Part shown: piece by piece, positions 30,019-38,073 of the stretch
Position numbering within the stretch: position 1 is the stretch's first letter
Layout: every line of letters starts with the position of its first letter
Assembly: GCF_023101665.1 (NCBI RefSeq)
Contig: NZ_CP082161.1
Location: 3,100,001-3,164,000, forward strand
Source of the DNA: Bradyrhizobium sp. 195
GTDB lineage: Bacteria > Pseudomonadota > Alphaproteobacteria > Rhizobiales > Xanthobacteraceae
Direction of reading: 5' to 3'
Length of the DNA: 64,000 nt
The notes under the pieces: generated by a model
Seen by the model: the letters and a program-made list of their open reading frames with translations, nothing else
Database searches by the model: none
What the model was told of the DNA's origin: nothing
Program-made: the position numbers and the translations under genes

Positions 30019-31389
30019 CTACCGCCGCACGGCATTCCCGCCGAGCACCACCTGCGCAAACCGTTGCGCGCCGTCTGCTGACAGATCCGAGGTCACTGCA
30101 CGGGCGTGATCGAGGCCGACCACGGCGCCGCGCGGGGTCTCCGAGATCATGTTGTTGTTGACCAGCGCGATGCCGGCGCCCGGAACGACGGAGACGCCGA
30201 CACCCGCCAGGGCCTTGCGGATCACGTTGCCCGTGATCGCGACGTCGCGCAGATATTTACCCCAGCCGGCGACGATGCCGTAGGATGGCGCGTTCTCGAT
30301 CACGTTGCCGGTCACCGATGAATCGGCCTCGATGTAGATGCCGACGCCGGCGTCGTCGTCCGGCGCGGTGCCGATCGGGCGCTTCGGGATCAGATTGCGG
30401 ATGATATTGCCCTGAACCACCGCGATGCGGCCGCCTTCGTTGAAATTGCAGACGGAGACGCCGACGGCGGCGCCATCCACGGTGTTGTTGGCGATCACTG
30501 CCGCCGCGAAGGCGAACTCTGAATACAGCGCGACCTCGCGCACGTCGCTGACGCTGTTGCCTGTTATGTGGATGTTCGAGGCGGAGTTGCCGCGCACCGC
30601 CGAGTAATCACAGTTCCTGATGCGGTTGCCGCGCACGATCACGTTGCCGGCACGGAAGGCGTTGATGGCGTTGCCGTACTGACCGGAGCCGCCGGGCCCG
30701 GCCTTGATGTTCTCGATGCGGTTGTCAGTGACCAGCGTGCCGTCGTCGCCGATCGCGGTGCGCAGGATCTCGATGCCGTTGTCGTTGGTACCGATGATGG
30801 TGTTGCGGGAGACGTTGAGGCCTTTGGCATCGAACGACACCACCGCCGTCACCGCGATGTCAGTGAAGATATTGCCGGAGATCTCGCCGGATACCTGCTC
30901 AAGCCAGATCCCGCTGCCGCCCGCGCTCATGATCTCGCAATCGGCGATGCGGACGTCGCGTCCGCCGAGAACGTGAATCAGTCCGCGCCGCGTCGGCAGC
31001 GGAATGCTGCCGCCGTCGAAGGTGATGCCGGTGAGGCCGATGGAGCCAGAGCCGTCGCTCTGGATCGCCGAGGCGCCGCCGGTGAAGAGAATCTTCGTCG
31101 CTCCGCGCACACCGATCAGTTGTGCGCCGTTCGGCAGCCGCAGCAGCCCGCTGCGATAAACGCCGGGCGGCAACGCCAGCGGCATCTGCGCCCGCGCGGC
31201 CTCATCGATTGCACGTTGGAGCGCGCGAGTCTGATCTTCGCTGCTGCCGGGCCTGACGCCGTATTGCGTGGCATCGCGGCCGAGCAGGGACGTCAGCGGC
31301 GCGGCGCGCGCGGCGTCGGCCGGCATGGCGAGCGCGCCGGCGATGCCGGCGGTGGAAGCTCCGATGAGATGGCGGCGATTGAGGTCCAT
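30019..31389 (-). CDS. Tat-exported right-handed beta-helix protein (TIGR03808-type)
   Basis: A 456-residue protein. A twin-arginine signal (NRRHLIGASTAGIAGALA) ends near residue 29. The rest is a repetitive parallel beta-helix with recurring N-x-I and G-N-x-I units (SGNIFTDI, SRNTIIGTNDNGIEI, VRGNRIRNC, ITGNVIRKA), as in pectate-lyase-like folds. It matches the TIGR03808 family of Tat-exported proteins. Such folds bind or cut polysaccharides, but no catalytic site can be named. Cofactor-independent secretion through Tat is inferred from the signal. Confidence 0.83.
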   Translation of the reverse strand: MDLNRRHLIGASTAGIAGALAMPADAARAAPLTSLLGRDATQYGVRPGSSEDQTRALQRAIDEAARAQMPLALPPGVYRSGLLRLPNGAQLIGVRGATKILFTGGASAIQSDGSGSIGLTGITFDGGSIPLPTRRGLIHVLGGRDVRIADCEIMSAGGSGIWLEQVSGEISGNIFTDIAVTAVVSFDAKGLNVSRNTIIGTNDNGIEILRTAIGDDGTLVTDNRIENIKAGPGGSGQYGNAINAFRAGNVIVRGNRIRNCDYSAVRGNSASNIHITGNSVSDVREVALYSEFAFAAAVIANNTVDGAAVGVSVCNFNEGGRIAVVQGNIIRNLIPKRPIGTAPDDDAGVGIYIEADSSVTGNVIENAPSYGIVAGWGKYLRDVAITGNVIRKALAGVGVSVVPGAGIALVNNNMISETPRGAVVGLDHARAVTSDLSADGAQRFAQVVLGGNAVRR

Positions 31390-31499
31390 GACGCGTCCTC
31401 CGGCGGACGCGGGCGTCCGCGCGGATTAGGTAGCGTAGCGCGGCCGGGGTCGTGAGGATTGTTCGCGGTAGGGTTAAATGTTTACGCAGACAGAGGTGC

Positions 31500-31592
31500 C
31501 GTAGGGTGGGCAAAGCGAAGCGTGCCCACGATTTGAAGGCAGATGGAACGAGATGGTGGGCACGGCGCAAGGGCGCCTTTGCCCACCCTACG
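31500..31592. repeat. Palindromic repeat, family C (CGTAGGGTGGGC type)
   Basis: Perfect 12-bp inverted ends, CGTAGGGTGGGC at 31500-31511 and GCCCACCCTACG at 31581-31592. The right end overlaps the stop codon of the pyroglutamyl peptidase gene. Other copies are at 50626 and 55345, and a related one is at 50736. Confidence 0.85.
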
Positions 31593-32244
31593 AAACCTGC
31601 GCATTCCGCCGCTTCCGTGCCAACTGCACCATCTCCATCAGCATGGCCTCGCCCGCATCCACCAGCTCCTCCAGCGTGATGCGCGGCGCCCCCTTGCGGC
31701 GCACGGCGCCGCTGCGTGCGAGCAGGGGAATATGGATGAACGCCGCAAGCTGCGGACCACCCGCCTTCACGTTCTCGATCGCGCGCCAGCTTAGGTAGTT
31801 GCAGAGATAGGCGCCGGCATCGCGCGAGGGTCGTGCATCGATGCCGGTCAGGCGCGCGGCGCGCAGCAGTCTTGCCGTGTGCGGGCCGAACGTCATTGCG
31901 TCCGCATGGCCGGCAATACCGCGCTTGCTGGAGCGGGTGTTGGCGGCATCGGGCCAGAGCATGGTGACGGCGTTGCGCGCGCGGGTCTCGATCCGCAGGT
32001 GAGGCGTGCGCGCAGCGAGGCCGAACATCAGAACCGCATCCGGCCTCACTTTCGCGAGCACCTCCGGCAATTGCCGGTCGACCGCGGCGTAGGTGACCGG
32101 GAAGATGTGGCTGGAGATCGCGACATCGTCGAGCGCCGGACGGCGCAGTTGCGCAAGCCGCGCGACCAGCGGCTGGGTCGGATTATAGGGCGCGCCGGGA
32201 AACGGCCCGAAGCCGGTGAGGAGAATGCGGAGTCTTTCGCTCAT
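31588..32244 (-). CDS. pcp: Pyroglutamyl-peptidase I (peptidase C15)
   Basis: A 218-residue cytoplasmic cysteine peptidase that removes N-terminal pyroglutamate from peptides. The catalytic Glu86 (LRIETRARN), Cys148 (AYLCNYL) and His171 (AFIHIPL) match the family's 81/144/168 triad. The start overlaps the meaB stop by four bases, so the two are coupled. The TAG stop lies inside the end of the palindromic repeat at 31500-31592, which therefore supplies the stop codon. Confidence 0.9.
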   Translation of the reverse strand: MSERLRILLTGFGPFPGAPYNPTQPLVARLAQLRRPALDDVAISSHIFPVTYAAVDRQLPEVLAKVRPDAVLMFGLAARTPHLRIETRARNAVTMLWPDAANTRSSKRGIAGHADAMTFGPHTARLLRAARLTGIDARPSRDAGAYLCNYLSWRAIENVKAGGPQLAAFIHIPLLARSGAVRRKGAPRITLEELVDAGEAMLMEMVQLARKRRNAQVS

Positions 32245-33230
32245 TGCAGCAACTCCAACATCTGCTCGGCGGCAAGGGCCGGCGTGAGATGGCCGTCGGC
32301 GACCTCAGCCTCGATCTTCCGGACTTTCGTCCGCACCGACGCCTCGCTGCGCAATCGTGCCAGCGTCCGCTGCTCCAGCATCGACCACATCCACTTCACC
32401 TGCTGCTCGCGCCGGCGCGCGGCGAAATCGCCGGAGGCGTTCATCGCCTTGCGGTGATCCAAAACCTTCTGCCAGATTTTCGCGATGCCATCGCCGGTGA
32501 GCGCCGAATAGGTCTCGACCGGCGGATGCCAATGCTCGGACCGCGGGCTGAGGATGTGCAGCGCGCTTCGATAATCCGCGGCGGTGATCTTGGCGCGCTT
32601 GAGGTTGTCGCCGTCGGCCTTGTTGATCGCGATCATGTCGGCGAGCTCGACCAGGCCCTTCTTGATGCCTTGCAGTTCATCGCCGCCGCCGGGCAGCATA
32701 AGTGCGAGGAAGAAATCGGTCATGTCGCAAACGGCCGTCTCGGACTGGCCGATGCCGACGGTCTCCACCAGCACGACGCCGAAGCCGGCGGCTTCGCACA
32801 AGAGCATCGCCTCGCGCGTCTTGGCCGCAACGCCGCCGAGCGTGCCCGAGGACGGTGAGGGACGGATGAACGCATCATTGGAGGCGGACAGCCGCGCCAT
32901 CCGCGTCTTGTCGCCCAGGATCGAGCCGCCGCTGCGCGCCGAGGACGGGTCGACCGCGAGCACGGCGACCTTGTTTCCCTGTTCGATGAGGTAAGTGCCG
33001 AGCGCATCGATGGTGGTGGATTTGCCGACGCCCGGCGATCCCGTGATACCGACGCGAAACGCCTTGCCGGTGTCGGGCAGCAGCAACTGCACCAGCTCGC
33101 GCGCCAGCGCCTGATGGTCGCCGCGCCGGCTCTCCACCAGCGTGATGGCCCGGGCGAGAGCCGCGCGACTGCCGGCGCGAAGCTCCTTGGCGAGGGTCTT
33201 GATGTCCAGCGAGGCCTTCTTCTCAGTCAT
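32241..33230 (-). CDS. meaB: MeaB, methylmalonyl-CoA mutase chaperone GTPase
   Basis: A 329-residue G3E-type GTPase with the P-loop GSPGVGKS at 64-71, followed by VLAVDPSS and a base-recognition NKAD. MeaB loads and protects the adenosylcobalamin of methylmalonyl-CoA mutase. The mutase subunits are encoded 5-10 kb away at 38074-42768 rather than next to it. It overlaps the pcp gene downstream. Confidence 0.92.
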   Translation of the reverse strand: MTEKKASLDIKTLAKELRAGSRAALARAITLVESRRGDHQALARELVQLLLPDTGKAFRVGITGSPGVGKSTTIDALGTYLIEQGNKVAVLAVDPSSARSGGSILGDKTRMARLSASNDAFIRPSPSSGTLGGVAAKTREAMLLCEAAGFGVVLVETVGIGQSETAVCDMTDFFLALMLPGGGDELQGIKKGLVELADMIAINKADGDNLKRAKITAADYRSALHILSPRSEHWHPPVETYSALTGDGIAKIWQKVLDHRKAMNASGDFAARRREQQVKWMWSMLEQRTLARLRSEASVRTKVRKIEAEVADGHLTPALAAEQMLELLQ

Positions 33231-33281
33231 GCCCTGCTTTACAACGCCGAGGCGAGGCAGGCGAGACCCGCCCGCCCGATA

Positions 33282-34793
33282 TCACCGGGATGCTGCCGCC
33301 GCCGTCTGCGGCTGTTTCACCTTGCGCCACACCCACACCATCACCGGCCAGAGCAGGGCGCCGATCGCCATGGCGGCGAGGATGGCTGCGACCGGACGTT
33401 CGAAGAACGGCAGGATGCTTCCGTCCGACTTGATCAGAGAGGTGACAAAGGCCTGCTCGACCATGGTGCCCATGACGATGCCGAGCACCATGGCGGCGAC
33501 GGGATAGCCGTTCGCCTCCATGACGTAGCCGATCACGCCGAAGGCGGCGACGGTGACGACGCCGAACATGTTGTTGCCGATCGCGAACGAGCCGACCGCG
33601 CAGCACAGCATGATGATCGGCATCACGGTCGAGCGCGGCGCCAGCAGGATATAGGCTGCGACGCGGATCATGGCGATGCCGAGCGGGATCATCATGATGT
33701 TCGCGATGATGAACATCAAATAGATCGCGTACATGCTCGACGCCTTCTCGGTGAACAGCGTCGGGCCCGGATTGAGACCCTTCATGTAGAGCACGCCGAT
33801 CGCGATCGCGGCGATGGTGTCGCCGGGGATGCCGAACAGCAACGAGGGCACCCAGCCCGAGGCAATGCTGGCGTTGTTGCTAGCGCCGGCCTCGACCAGG
33901 CCCTCGACATGGCCGGTGCCGAACTTTTCGGGCTCCTTGGAGAAGCGTTTCGACATCGCGTAGGAGACCCAGGCGGCCATGTCGGCACCGGCGCCCGGCA
34001 GCACGCCGATGATGATGCCGACGATGTTCCCGCGCGTCATCTGCCAGTGATACAGCTTGGTCAGCCTCCACTGGCCGGCCATGATGCTTCCGAATTTTCG
34101 CCGCGGCAGCGGCGGCGGCTCGGGCGTCAGCATTGCGCGCATCACCTGCGCCACCGCGAACACGCCGACCAGCGCCGGGATTGGCTCGATGCCGCCGAAC
34201 AGATCGGTGAGGCCGAAGGTGAAGCGCGGGATGCCGCCGGGGTTTTCGATGCCGACGCAGGAAACCAAGAGGCCGAGGAACATGCCGGCGATCGCCTTCA
34301 CCGGCGAGGAGCGCGCGACCAGAGTGGCACACATCAGGCCGAGCAGCGCCAGCCAGAAATACTCGTAGGTCGAGAACGACAGCGCGATCTCGGCAAGGGG
34401 CGGCGCCAAAATCATCAGCGACAGCACCCCGGCGATGCCGCCGACGGCGGAGAACCACACGCCGGCGCCGAGCGCGAGCTCGGCCTGGCCCTTGCGGGTC
34501 ATGGCATAGGCCTCGTCGGCATAGGCGGCGGAGGCGGGCGTGCCGGGAATGCGCAGCAATGCGCCCGGAATGTCACCGGAGAAGATCGCCATCGAGGACG
34601 CCGCGACGATGGTCGCGATGGCCGCGATCGGCGACAGATAGAAGGTCACGGGGACGAGCAGGGCGGTCGCCATCGTTGCCGACAGGCCCGGCAGCGAGCC
34701 GATCACGAGGCCGTACACGGAGGCTGCGAACATCGCGATGATGACCTCCCAGGTGGAGATCAGCGCGAACGCGTCAAGCAGGGTTTTCAGCAT
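33282..34793 (-). CDS. tctA: TctA-family tripartite tricarboxylate transporter, large permease
   Basis: A 503-residue permease with about twelve membrane helices. The two family signatures, SLPGLSATMATALLVP near the start and GVLPGAGADMAAW later, are present. With TctB and the binding protein TctC it takes up carboxylates such as citrate using a sodium or proton gradient. It starts four bases after tctB ends. Confidence 0.93.
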   Translation of the reverse strand: MLKTLLDAFALISTWEVIIAMFAASVYGLVIGSLPGLSATMATALLVPVTFYLSPIAAIATIVAASSMAIFSGDIPGALLRIPGTPASAAYADEAYAMTRKGQAELALGAGVWFSAVGGIAGVLSLMILAPPLAEIALSFSTYEYFWLALLGLMCATLVARSSPVKAIAGMFLGLLVSCVGIENPGGIPRFTFGLTDLFGGIEPIPALVGVFAVAQVMRAMLTPEPPPLPRRKFGSIMAGQWRLTKLYHWQMTRGNIVGIIIGVLPGAGADMAAWVSYAMSKRFSKEPEKFGTGHVEGLVEAGASNNASIASGWVPSLLFGIPGDTIAAIAIGVLYMKGLNPGPTLFTEKASSMYAIYLMFIIANIMMIPLGIAMIRVAAYILLAPRSTVMPIIMLCCAVGSFAIGNNMFGVVTVAAFGVIGYVMEANGYPVAAMVLGIVMGTMVEQAFVTSLIKSDGSILPFFERPVAAILAAMAIGALLWPVMVWVWRKVKQPQTAAAASR

Positions 34794-34797
34794 GGGA

Positions 34798-35289
34798 TTA
34801 CCAGGGCGTCGGCAACAGGCCGGCGGGCAGCGGCACGCGGAGCAGCTTGCCGAAGATGAGGTGAATGGCGAACGGCGAGAGCGCGGCGATCGGCAGCGCC
34901 AGCTTCCACTTGGCCCCTAACGCGGTCGAGGTGATGTAGACCATGATCGCCGCGGTGATGATGAAGCCGAGCCGGTCGGCGGCGGCCACGTAAAACAGCA
35001 GCAGCGCCGGCGGCAGCAGGGCGCGCAAGCCGTAGAGTTTGCCCTGCGGCGGCGGCGCGGCTGCCTGGCCGTCCTCCAGCGGAATCAGTTCTTCCTCCTC
35101 CTCGAAGGAATGGCCGATGCCGAACACGATCGCGAGCCCGCACAGCGCTAGCCCCGTGCCGATCACCAGCGGAAACACGTTGGGGCCGACCGGCTGGCCC
35201 GGCACCGGCGGCAAGATCCAGCCGCCATAGGCAGCCGCCGCGCCGAGCGCGACGAGAAACGATCCCGTGACGGAGTCGGGAAGACGCAT
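34798..35289 (-). CDS. tctB: TctB-family small permease subunit
   Basis: A 163-residue protein with about four membrane helices, of the length usual for TctB. It carries an acidic cytoplasmic loop (SFEEEEELIPLEDG). It is the small membrane subunit of the transporter. A 273-bp gap carrying repeats separates it from tctC upstream. Confidence 0.88.
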   Translation of the reverse strand: MRLPDSVTGSFLVALGAAAAYGGWILPPVPGQPVGPNVFPLVIGTGLALCGLAIVFGIGHSFEEEEELIPLEDGQAAAPPPQGKLYGLRALLPPALLLFYVAAADRLGFIITAAIMVYITSTALGAKWKLALPIAALSPFAIHLIFGKLLRVPLPAGLLPTPW

Positions 35290-35376
35290 GGAGAAAAGTC
35301 CTGTCAGAATTCCGGGGGAAGCGCTCCCTCTCCCCGCGTGGGTCGGGTTAGCGCATGTGCCGAAAGTGCTTGGCCT

Positions 35377-35490
35377 GCATGGTTCGAGACGCCCGCTCTC
35401 GCGGGCTTCTCACCATGAGGGTCTGATATCTCGCCGCAAGAAGCGACCTCATCCTGAGGGCCCGCCGGAGGCGGGCGTCTCGAAGGATGG
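35377..35490. repeat. Palindromic repeats between tctC and tctB (family A, two arms)
   Basis: Two related segments, GAGACGCCCGC with GCGGGCTTCTC at 35383-35411 and CCTGAGGGCCC with GAGGCGGGCGTCTC at 35453-35481, can each form a hairpin. The CTGAGG and GGTTCGAGACG end sequences mark them as family A. Confidence 0.65.
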
Positions 35491-35562
35491 GCTGCAAGCG
35501 AGCTACTCGCCACCTTCTTCTTCATAAGCGATAGCCCGCCGCACGCGAGGAGGGGTGAACAA

Positions 35563-36555
35563 TCACGCCTTGCTCAGGCCCGCCGCTTTCATCGCTTCGC
35601 CCATCTGGGCGTCGCCCTTGTCCATGAAGCCTGCGAACTGGGTGGCATCGCCCCAGACAGTGCCGAAGCCGCGATTGCTCATGAAGTCCTTGAACTCGGC
35701 GGATTCGTAAACCTTCTTCAGCGCCGCCGTGAGCTTGGTTGCGATCTCCGGCGGCAGGTTCTTCGGTGCGCCGATGCCGCGCCAGGCGCCGGTTGCGTAG
35801 TCGATGCCCATCGCCTCCTTCAGCGTCGGCACGTCCTTGAACACCGGATTGCGCGCGGGGGCCATGATGGCGAGGCTCTTCGCCTTGCCCGCCTCGATGA
35901 TGGCACGCGCCTCCGGCACCGAGCACGTGGTGAGGTCGAGGCCGCCGGCGGCGAGATCCTGCATCGCTGGCGCTGCGCCGTTCGACGGCACCCAGGCGAC
36001 CTGGTTGGCGGGCAGGCCCATCGCCTGCATCCAGCCGACCAGCGCCAGATGCCAGATGCCGCCCTGGCCGGTGCCCGAAGCCTTGAACTTGCCGGGAGGG
36101 GCGGCCTTGATCGCCTCGGCGAGCTCCTTGACCGTCTTGTAGGGCGAGGATGAGGAGACCTGGATGCCCGGGGGGTCCTCGTTCATCAGGGCCAGCGGCG
36201 TGTAGCTCTTCGGCGTCAGCTCGGTGAGGCCCTGCCAGTGCATCATCGAGATTTCGACGGTGAGCATGCCGATGGTGTAGCCGTCGGGCTGTGCGGTCGC
36301 GATCGCGCTATGGCCGACCACGCCGGAGCCGCCGGTGCGGTTGACCACGTTGAAGGGCTGGCCGAGGTCCTTTTCCAGCAGCGCAGCGACAATGCGCGCG
36401 GTCGCATCGGTTCCGCCGCCAGCGCCCCAGGGAACGATCACGGTGACCGGACGGGCCGGATAGGCTTGCGCGAGCGCGGGCTTGAACCCGAATGCGGCGG
36501 ATGCCGCGACTGCGGCCGTTGAAGCCGCAAAAGTGCGGCGCGAAATCTTGGACAT
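35563..36555 (-). CDS. tctC: TctC/Bug-family periplasmic substrate-binding protein
   Basis: A 330-residue extracytoplasmic solute receptor. The signal carries a twin-arginine pair (KISRRTFAAS) and ends near residue 30 (ALAQA), followed by the Bug opening YPARPVTVIVPWGAGGGTD. Later signatures include QPDGYTIGML. It delivers carboxylates to TctA/B. Gene order tctC-tctB-tctA is the usual one. Confidence 0.92.
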   Translation of the reverse strand: MSKISRRTFAASTAAVAASAAFGFKPALAQAYPARPVTVIVPWGAGGGTDATARIVAALLEKDLGQPFNVVNRTGGSGVVGHSAIATAQPDGYTIGMLTVEISMMHWQGLTELTPKSYTPLALMNEDPPGIQVSSSSPYKTVKELAEAIKAAPPGKFKASGTGQGGIWHLALVGWMQAMGLPANQVAWVPSNGAAPAMQDLAAGGLDLTTCSVPEARAIIEAGKAKSLAIMAPARNPVFKDVPTLKEAMGIDYATGAWRGIGAPKNLPPEIATKLTAALKKVYESAEFKDFMSNRGFGTVWGDATQFAGFMDKGDAQMGEAMKAAGLSKA

Positions 36556-36770
36556 TGAATGCCTCCCAGCGGCGCCCGTGACGTGGCGCTCTTGTCAATG
36601 GCGACATTCTAGTCGGCTTTGCAGCGCCGCCGCAAGGTAGCGCTACCAACGAGATCGACATGTTGTGTGAATACTGCATGCCCATTCGGATGGGCAGTCG
36701 GAAATCGGGTGGGTTTTGCCCGCACGCGCCGTCAATCTGAGCGCGTAACGAAAGCAAAGGCAAGCCATCG

Positions 36771-37238
36771 ATGACCCAAGCCTATTACAGCGCCGTGCTG
36801 GACCGCCCGCTCCACGAAGTCTGGTCGCTGATCCGCGATTTCAACAATTATCCCGCTTATATCGACGGCGTGAGCGAGAGTGTGATCGAAGACGACAAGC
36901 GCGGCGATGAAGTCGGCGCCATCAGACGCTTCTGCTATCTCGGAAACTGGATCCGCCAGCGCCTGGTCGATCACTCGGACCGGCAGCACACCTTGACCTA
37001 TGCCGGTCTCGAAGCGCTGCCGTATCCGCAGGATGACGGAAGCCAGAGGACGGCGCCAGCACGCTATCAAGGCACCATGCATCTGCGTCCGATCACCGAG
37101 GGTGACCGTACCCTGATCGAATGGTCGGTCGCGCTCGATACCGAACCTGCGGACGCCGATCGCTGGCAAGCTCTGTTTGCGTCCTGGATTCCCGGTTGGG
37201 CGGATTCGCTTGCGCGGACGCTGGCTCGGGCCAGTTAG
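36771..37238 (+). CDS. SRPBCC-family (polyketide cyclase/START-like) protein
   Basis: A 155-residue helix-grip protein. The opening PLHEVWSLIRDFNNYPAYIDGV is the classic start of this lipid- or small-molecule-binding fold. It stands alone, divergent from tctC with 215 bp between. That interval contains only a small hairpin (GCCCAT, TTCG, ATGGGC at 36690-36705). The ligand is unknown. Confidence 0.82.
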   Translation: MTQAYYSAVLDRPLHEVWSLIRDFNNYPAYIDGVSESVIEDDKRGDEVGAIRRFCYLGNWIRQRLVDHSDRQHTLTYAGLEALPYPQDDGSQRTAPARYQGTMHLRPITEGDRTLIEWSVALDTEPADADRWQALFASWIPGWADSLARTLARAS

Positions 37239-37245
37239 CCATCGC

Positions 37246-38037
37246 TCACTGCTCTTCCGCGTCGCCCTTCGGCCGCGCGCCGCCGAAGATGCGCGTGCCT
37301 TCCGCGGTGAGGTAAGGCTTCAGCATCTCCCACGGCACGAATGCCACATACTCGCCCTCGGCGTAGGGACCGACGGCGTAGGGCGGGTAGTGGAAGGTGA
37401 GGCCGGAGCTCTTGCCCGCTTCGGTCGAGGGCACGAGCGTCACCGCGCCGACCTTCATCAGGCTCGGCTTCAGCTCCTTGAACCATTCGTCAGTCACGGT
37501 TTCGCCGGCGCCGCGCTTCTTCTTCTCGGCCGTCAGCGAGACGATGATGGCCTTCACCATCGCCTTCATGGTCGCGCCGTTGTCGGCGGTCTCGGTGAAG
37601 AACGGCCGGATCGAGATGCGCTTGTTGTCGGCCTTGTCCCACAGGATCGTGTTCACGTCCGAGTTGGGATGCGCGCCGCGGGTGTTCATGTAGTCGTTGC
37701 GGAGGACGCTGACGTAGCGGTCAGCGACCACCGAGCGGATCTCATATTTGCGCTCGAAGTCCCAGCCGCCTTCTTTAAAGAATTGCGGATCGGCTTTGCG
37801 CGAGGCGGCAGCTTCGGCCGCGTTCTTGTCGAGCCATTTCTTGCCTTCGGCAAGGCAGTCCGCCGCGAGCGCCGCATCCGCCTTGATCCTGTCGTCGAGG
37901 AAGACGCGGGCGTCGATGCTCTTGGTCTTGATGACGGCGTCGGGCTTGGGGTCGGCTGCGTGGGCGGAGCCAAACAGCGCACTGCAAACCGTTGCGACAG
38001 CGAGCGCGCGCATGAACGTTGGCGCGAGACACATCAC
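37246..38037 (-). CDS. Exported RsiV/DUF3298-like protein
   Basis: A 263-residue protein with a signal peptide ending at AHA before ADPKPD. The later part (WEMLKPYLTAEG after YAEGEYVAFVP) resembles the DUF3298 domain found in RsiV and lysozyme-binding proteins, without the anti-sigma part. A second ATG at 38013 would give a shorter signal. It is the last gene on the leftward strand after the mutase operon, 36 bp after the large subunit. Confidence 0.72.
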   Translation of the reverse strand: MMCLAPTFMRALAVATVCSALFGSAHAADPKPDAVIKTKSIDARVFLDDRIKADAALAADCLAEGKKWLDKNAAEAAASRKADPQFFKEGGWDFERKYEIRSVVADRYVSVLRNDYMNTRGAHPNSDVNTILWDKADNKRISIRPFFTETADNGATMKAMVKAIIVSLTAEKKKRGAGETVTDEWFKELKPSLMKVGAVTLVPSTEAGKSSGLTFHYPPYAVGPYAEGEYVAFVPWEMLKPYLTAEGTRIFGGARPKGDAEEQ

Positions 38038-38073
38038 GCAAAATCCTTCTTGTCGGAAGATCGACGGCGACGG

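Noticed and set aside
31500..31592. CRISPR-like repeated sequences
   Set aside because: The repeats are dispersed single palindromes, not spaced direct repeats with unique spacers, and no cas gene is present.
33114..34859. A 581-codon plus-strand frame opposite tctA
   Set aside because: Low-complexity Arg/His/Asp composition typical of antisense frames; tctA is clearly the gene.
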